This document shows, in pieces, positions 5,866 through 7,002 of a stretch of 7,002 nucleotides of DNA. Position 1 is the stretch's first letter. Every line of letters starts with the position of its first letter. Under the pieces are notes generated by a model that had not been told where the DNA came from, did no database searches, and saw only the letters and a program-made list of their open reading frames with translations. A program made the translations under genes and the position numbers. Source of the DNA: SLFT01 sp964493075 (GTDB lineage Bacteria > Hydrogenedentota > Hydrogenedentia > Hydrogenedentales > CAITNO01); the NCBI GenBank assembly GCA_964493075.1, contig CAZBNU010000213.1:1-7002 (forward strand). The letters are read 5' to 3'.

Positions 5866-7002
5866 TTAGCTTGCTACATAGGCATCAATGGCTTCGCGCA
5901 GGGTCTTGAAAATCCAAGCGCGTTTCGCGTCGTCCGTTTCGAGCAGGGTAACGCGGAAACCGGGGTGTGTGCATTGGAAGCCGGTCAGCGGCACCACCAC
6001 AATGCCTGTGGAACCCATGAGGTAATAGACAAAGCGCTTGTCCGGACTGACATCGGGAATCAGCGACTCGATGCGTTCGCGTACTTTCGGATTCTCAATG
6101 GGCAGGGTTTGATGGCCGTTTAACACGTCATCCTTGAACATGACCGTGAGGTAGAACGCGCCGCCCGGCTTGTTGACGATTACCGAGTCGCAACCCTCAA
6201 ATGCCGCCACTGCCTCGTCCGCCCGGTCGCTGAACATCTGTGCGCGGGCTTCGAGATGGGCCGGGTAGCGTTCGTCGCCGCAGATACAGGGAATGGACAT
6301 CTGGGGCAGCGTGGTGGAACACACCTCCAGCCGTTTCGCCGCCAACAGGCTGTTCACGTAGGTGTTGAAGTTTTCATCCTTCTTGCGGTTCAGCACTTCG
6401 ATCCAGCCGCAACGGGCACCCGGCCAGGGGTATTCCTTGCTGATGCCGCGCATGGCGAGGGCAGGCACGTCCTGTATCCACTGGCTCATGTGCAAACGCG
6501 GATAGCCCGGATAGGTGATGTGCGCATAAATTTCATCGGCAATCATGAACAGGTCATACTCCTGAGCAATGGCCACAATTTCGTCGAGGATTTCACGGGG
6601 ATAGACCGCGCCCGTGGGATTGTCGGGACTGAGCAGCAGAATGCCCGCGATGGAATCGTTATACTTCACCTTGTTGCGGATGTCGTCCACATTAGGCATC
6701 CATCCGCTGTAGGGATCAAGGTCATAGGTGACATGGCTGTAGCCCGAATGGGCGCCTTCTGCAGACGAATGGGTGCTGTATGCCGGAGATGGGCCCAGTA
6801 CCCGCGCCTCCCGTTTCAGAAAGCCATACACCCGCGCCACCGCGTCGCCAATACCATTGAAAAACAGGATGTCTTCCGGCGTAATGGGAATTCCGCCGTC
6901 GCGGCTGCTCACCACGTCCGCCAGATACGCACGCGTATCGGGCACACCCGCGGTGTCGCAATAGCCATAAGACTTGGGATTGTCGAGCATCCCGCGCAGG
7001 AT
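5866..7002 (-). CDS. PLP-dependent aminotransferase, class I/II (fold type I), N-terminus outside the window
   Basis: The enzyme transfers an amino group between an amino acid and a 2-oxo acid using pyridoxal phosphate; the exact substrate cannot be told from the sequence. Counting from the Met at 6988-6990, it shows SPDNPTG (121-127, cofactor/substrate Asn), ADEIY (151-155, Asp to the pyridine nitrogen and Tyr to the phenol oxygen), SKEYPWPGARCGW (184-196, with K185 as the expected Schiff-base lysine and R193 as the phosphate-binding Arg) and PGFRVTL (343-349, with R346 as the substrate-carboxylate Arg). All key residues are present. The frame stays open through ILRG to the window edge, and the visible part starts near the 'SYGYCDTAGVPDTR' segment, which in this family lies some 50 residues in, so the start is upstream of the window and the Met at 6990 is internal. 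The stop is TAA at 5866-5868. It lies 140 nt ahead of htpG on the same strand. Aspartate- or alanine-type activity is possible. Confidence 0.93.
   Translation of the reverse strand: MLRGMLDNPKSYGYCDTAGVPDTRAYLADVVSSRDGGIPITPEDILFFNGIGDAVARVYGFLKREARVLGPSPAYSTHSSAEGAHSGYSHVTYDLDPYSGWMPNVDDIRNKVKYNDSIAGILLLSPDNPTGAVYPREILDEIVAIAQEYDLFMIADEIYAHITYPGYPRLHMSQWIQDVPALAMRGISKEYPWPGARCGWIEVLNRKKDENFNTYVNSLLAAKRLEVCSTTLPQMSIPCICGDERYPAHLEARAQMFSDRADEAVAAFEGCDSVIVNKPGGAFYLTVMFKDDVLNGHQTLPIENPKVRERIESLIPDVSPDKRFVYYLMGSTGIVVVPLTGFQCTHPGFRVTLLETDDAKRAWIFKTLREAIDAYVAS

Noticed and set aside
1..7002. tRNA, rRNA, CRISPR arrays or riboswitches
   Set aside because: No such structure was recognised by eye on either strand. 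Gene-free stretches are all under 300 bp apart from nothing notable; the longest is the 140 bp upstream of htpG.

Overview
The window is chromosomal DNA of a GC-rich bacterium (about 60% GC in the large genes by eye). It is probably an assembled metagenome scaffold, since it contains a run of exactly 100 Ns. Two kinds of intergenic repeat are seen: AT-rich 'GATAATTGATAATGG'-like tracts and 9-bp 'GTAGGATGG'-like units arranged as a large hairpin. Together with a very large GspK-like protein, they suggest the planctomycete/verrucomicrobia/Hydrogenedentes side of the tree. That placement is an inference from general familiarity, not a measured result.

Layout. (1) Positions 3-2741, plus strand: the 3' part of a very large gene. 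Its C-terminal region carries motifs like those of type II secretion/type IV pilus minor pseudopilins (GspK-like). It ends inside an AT-rich repeat and is followed by a clear intrinsic terminator. (2) Positions 2828-3285, minus strand: an AT-richer pair made of a MNT-type minimal nucleotidyltransferase (complete) and the C-terminal end of a HEPN-domain protein. The two frames overlap by 22 bp, the typical layout of a HEPN/MNT toxin-antitoxin module. The HEPN gene runs into a 100-N gap flanked by an exact 55-bp duplication, which looks like an assembly join. (3) Positions 3437-3667, minus strand: a small DUF4926-type protein. (4) Positions 3755-5725, minus strand: a complete htpG (bacterial Hsp90). 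(5) Positions 5752-5849: a repeat hairpin and a weak terminator-like stem. (6) Positions 5866-7002, minus strand: a fold-type I PLP aminotransferase whose N-terminus lies outside the window.

All minus-strand genes (aminotransferase, htpG, DUF4926, HEPN, MNT) point the same way and converge on the plus-strand gene at the terminator near 2774-2820. The HEPN and MNT genes form one functional unit. The other genes show no obvious shared pathway. I see no clearly new system. The points most worth checking are the HEPN/MNT module and the assembly join that cuts it.
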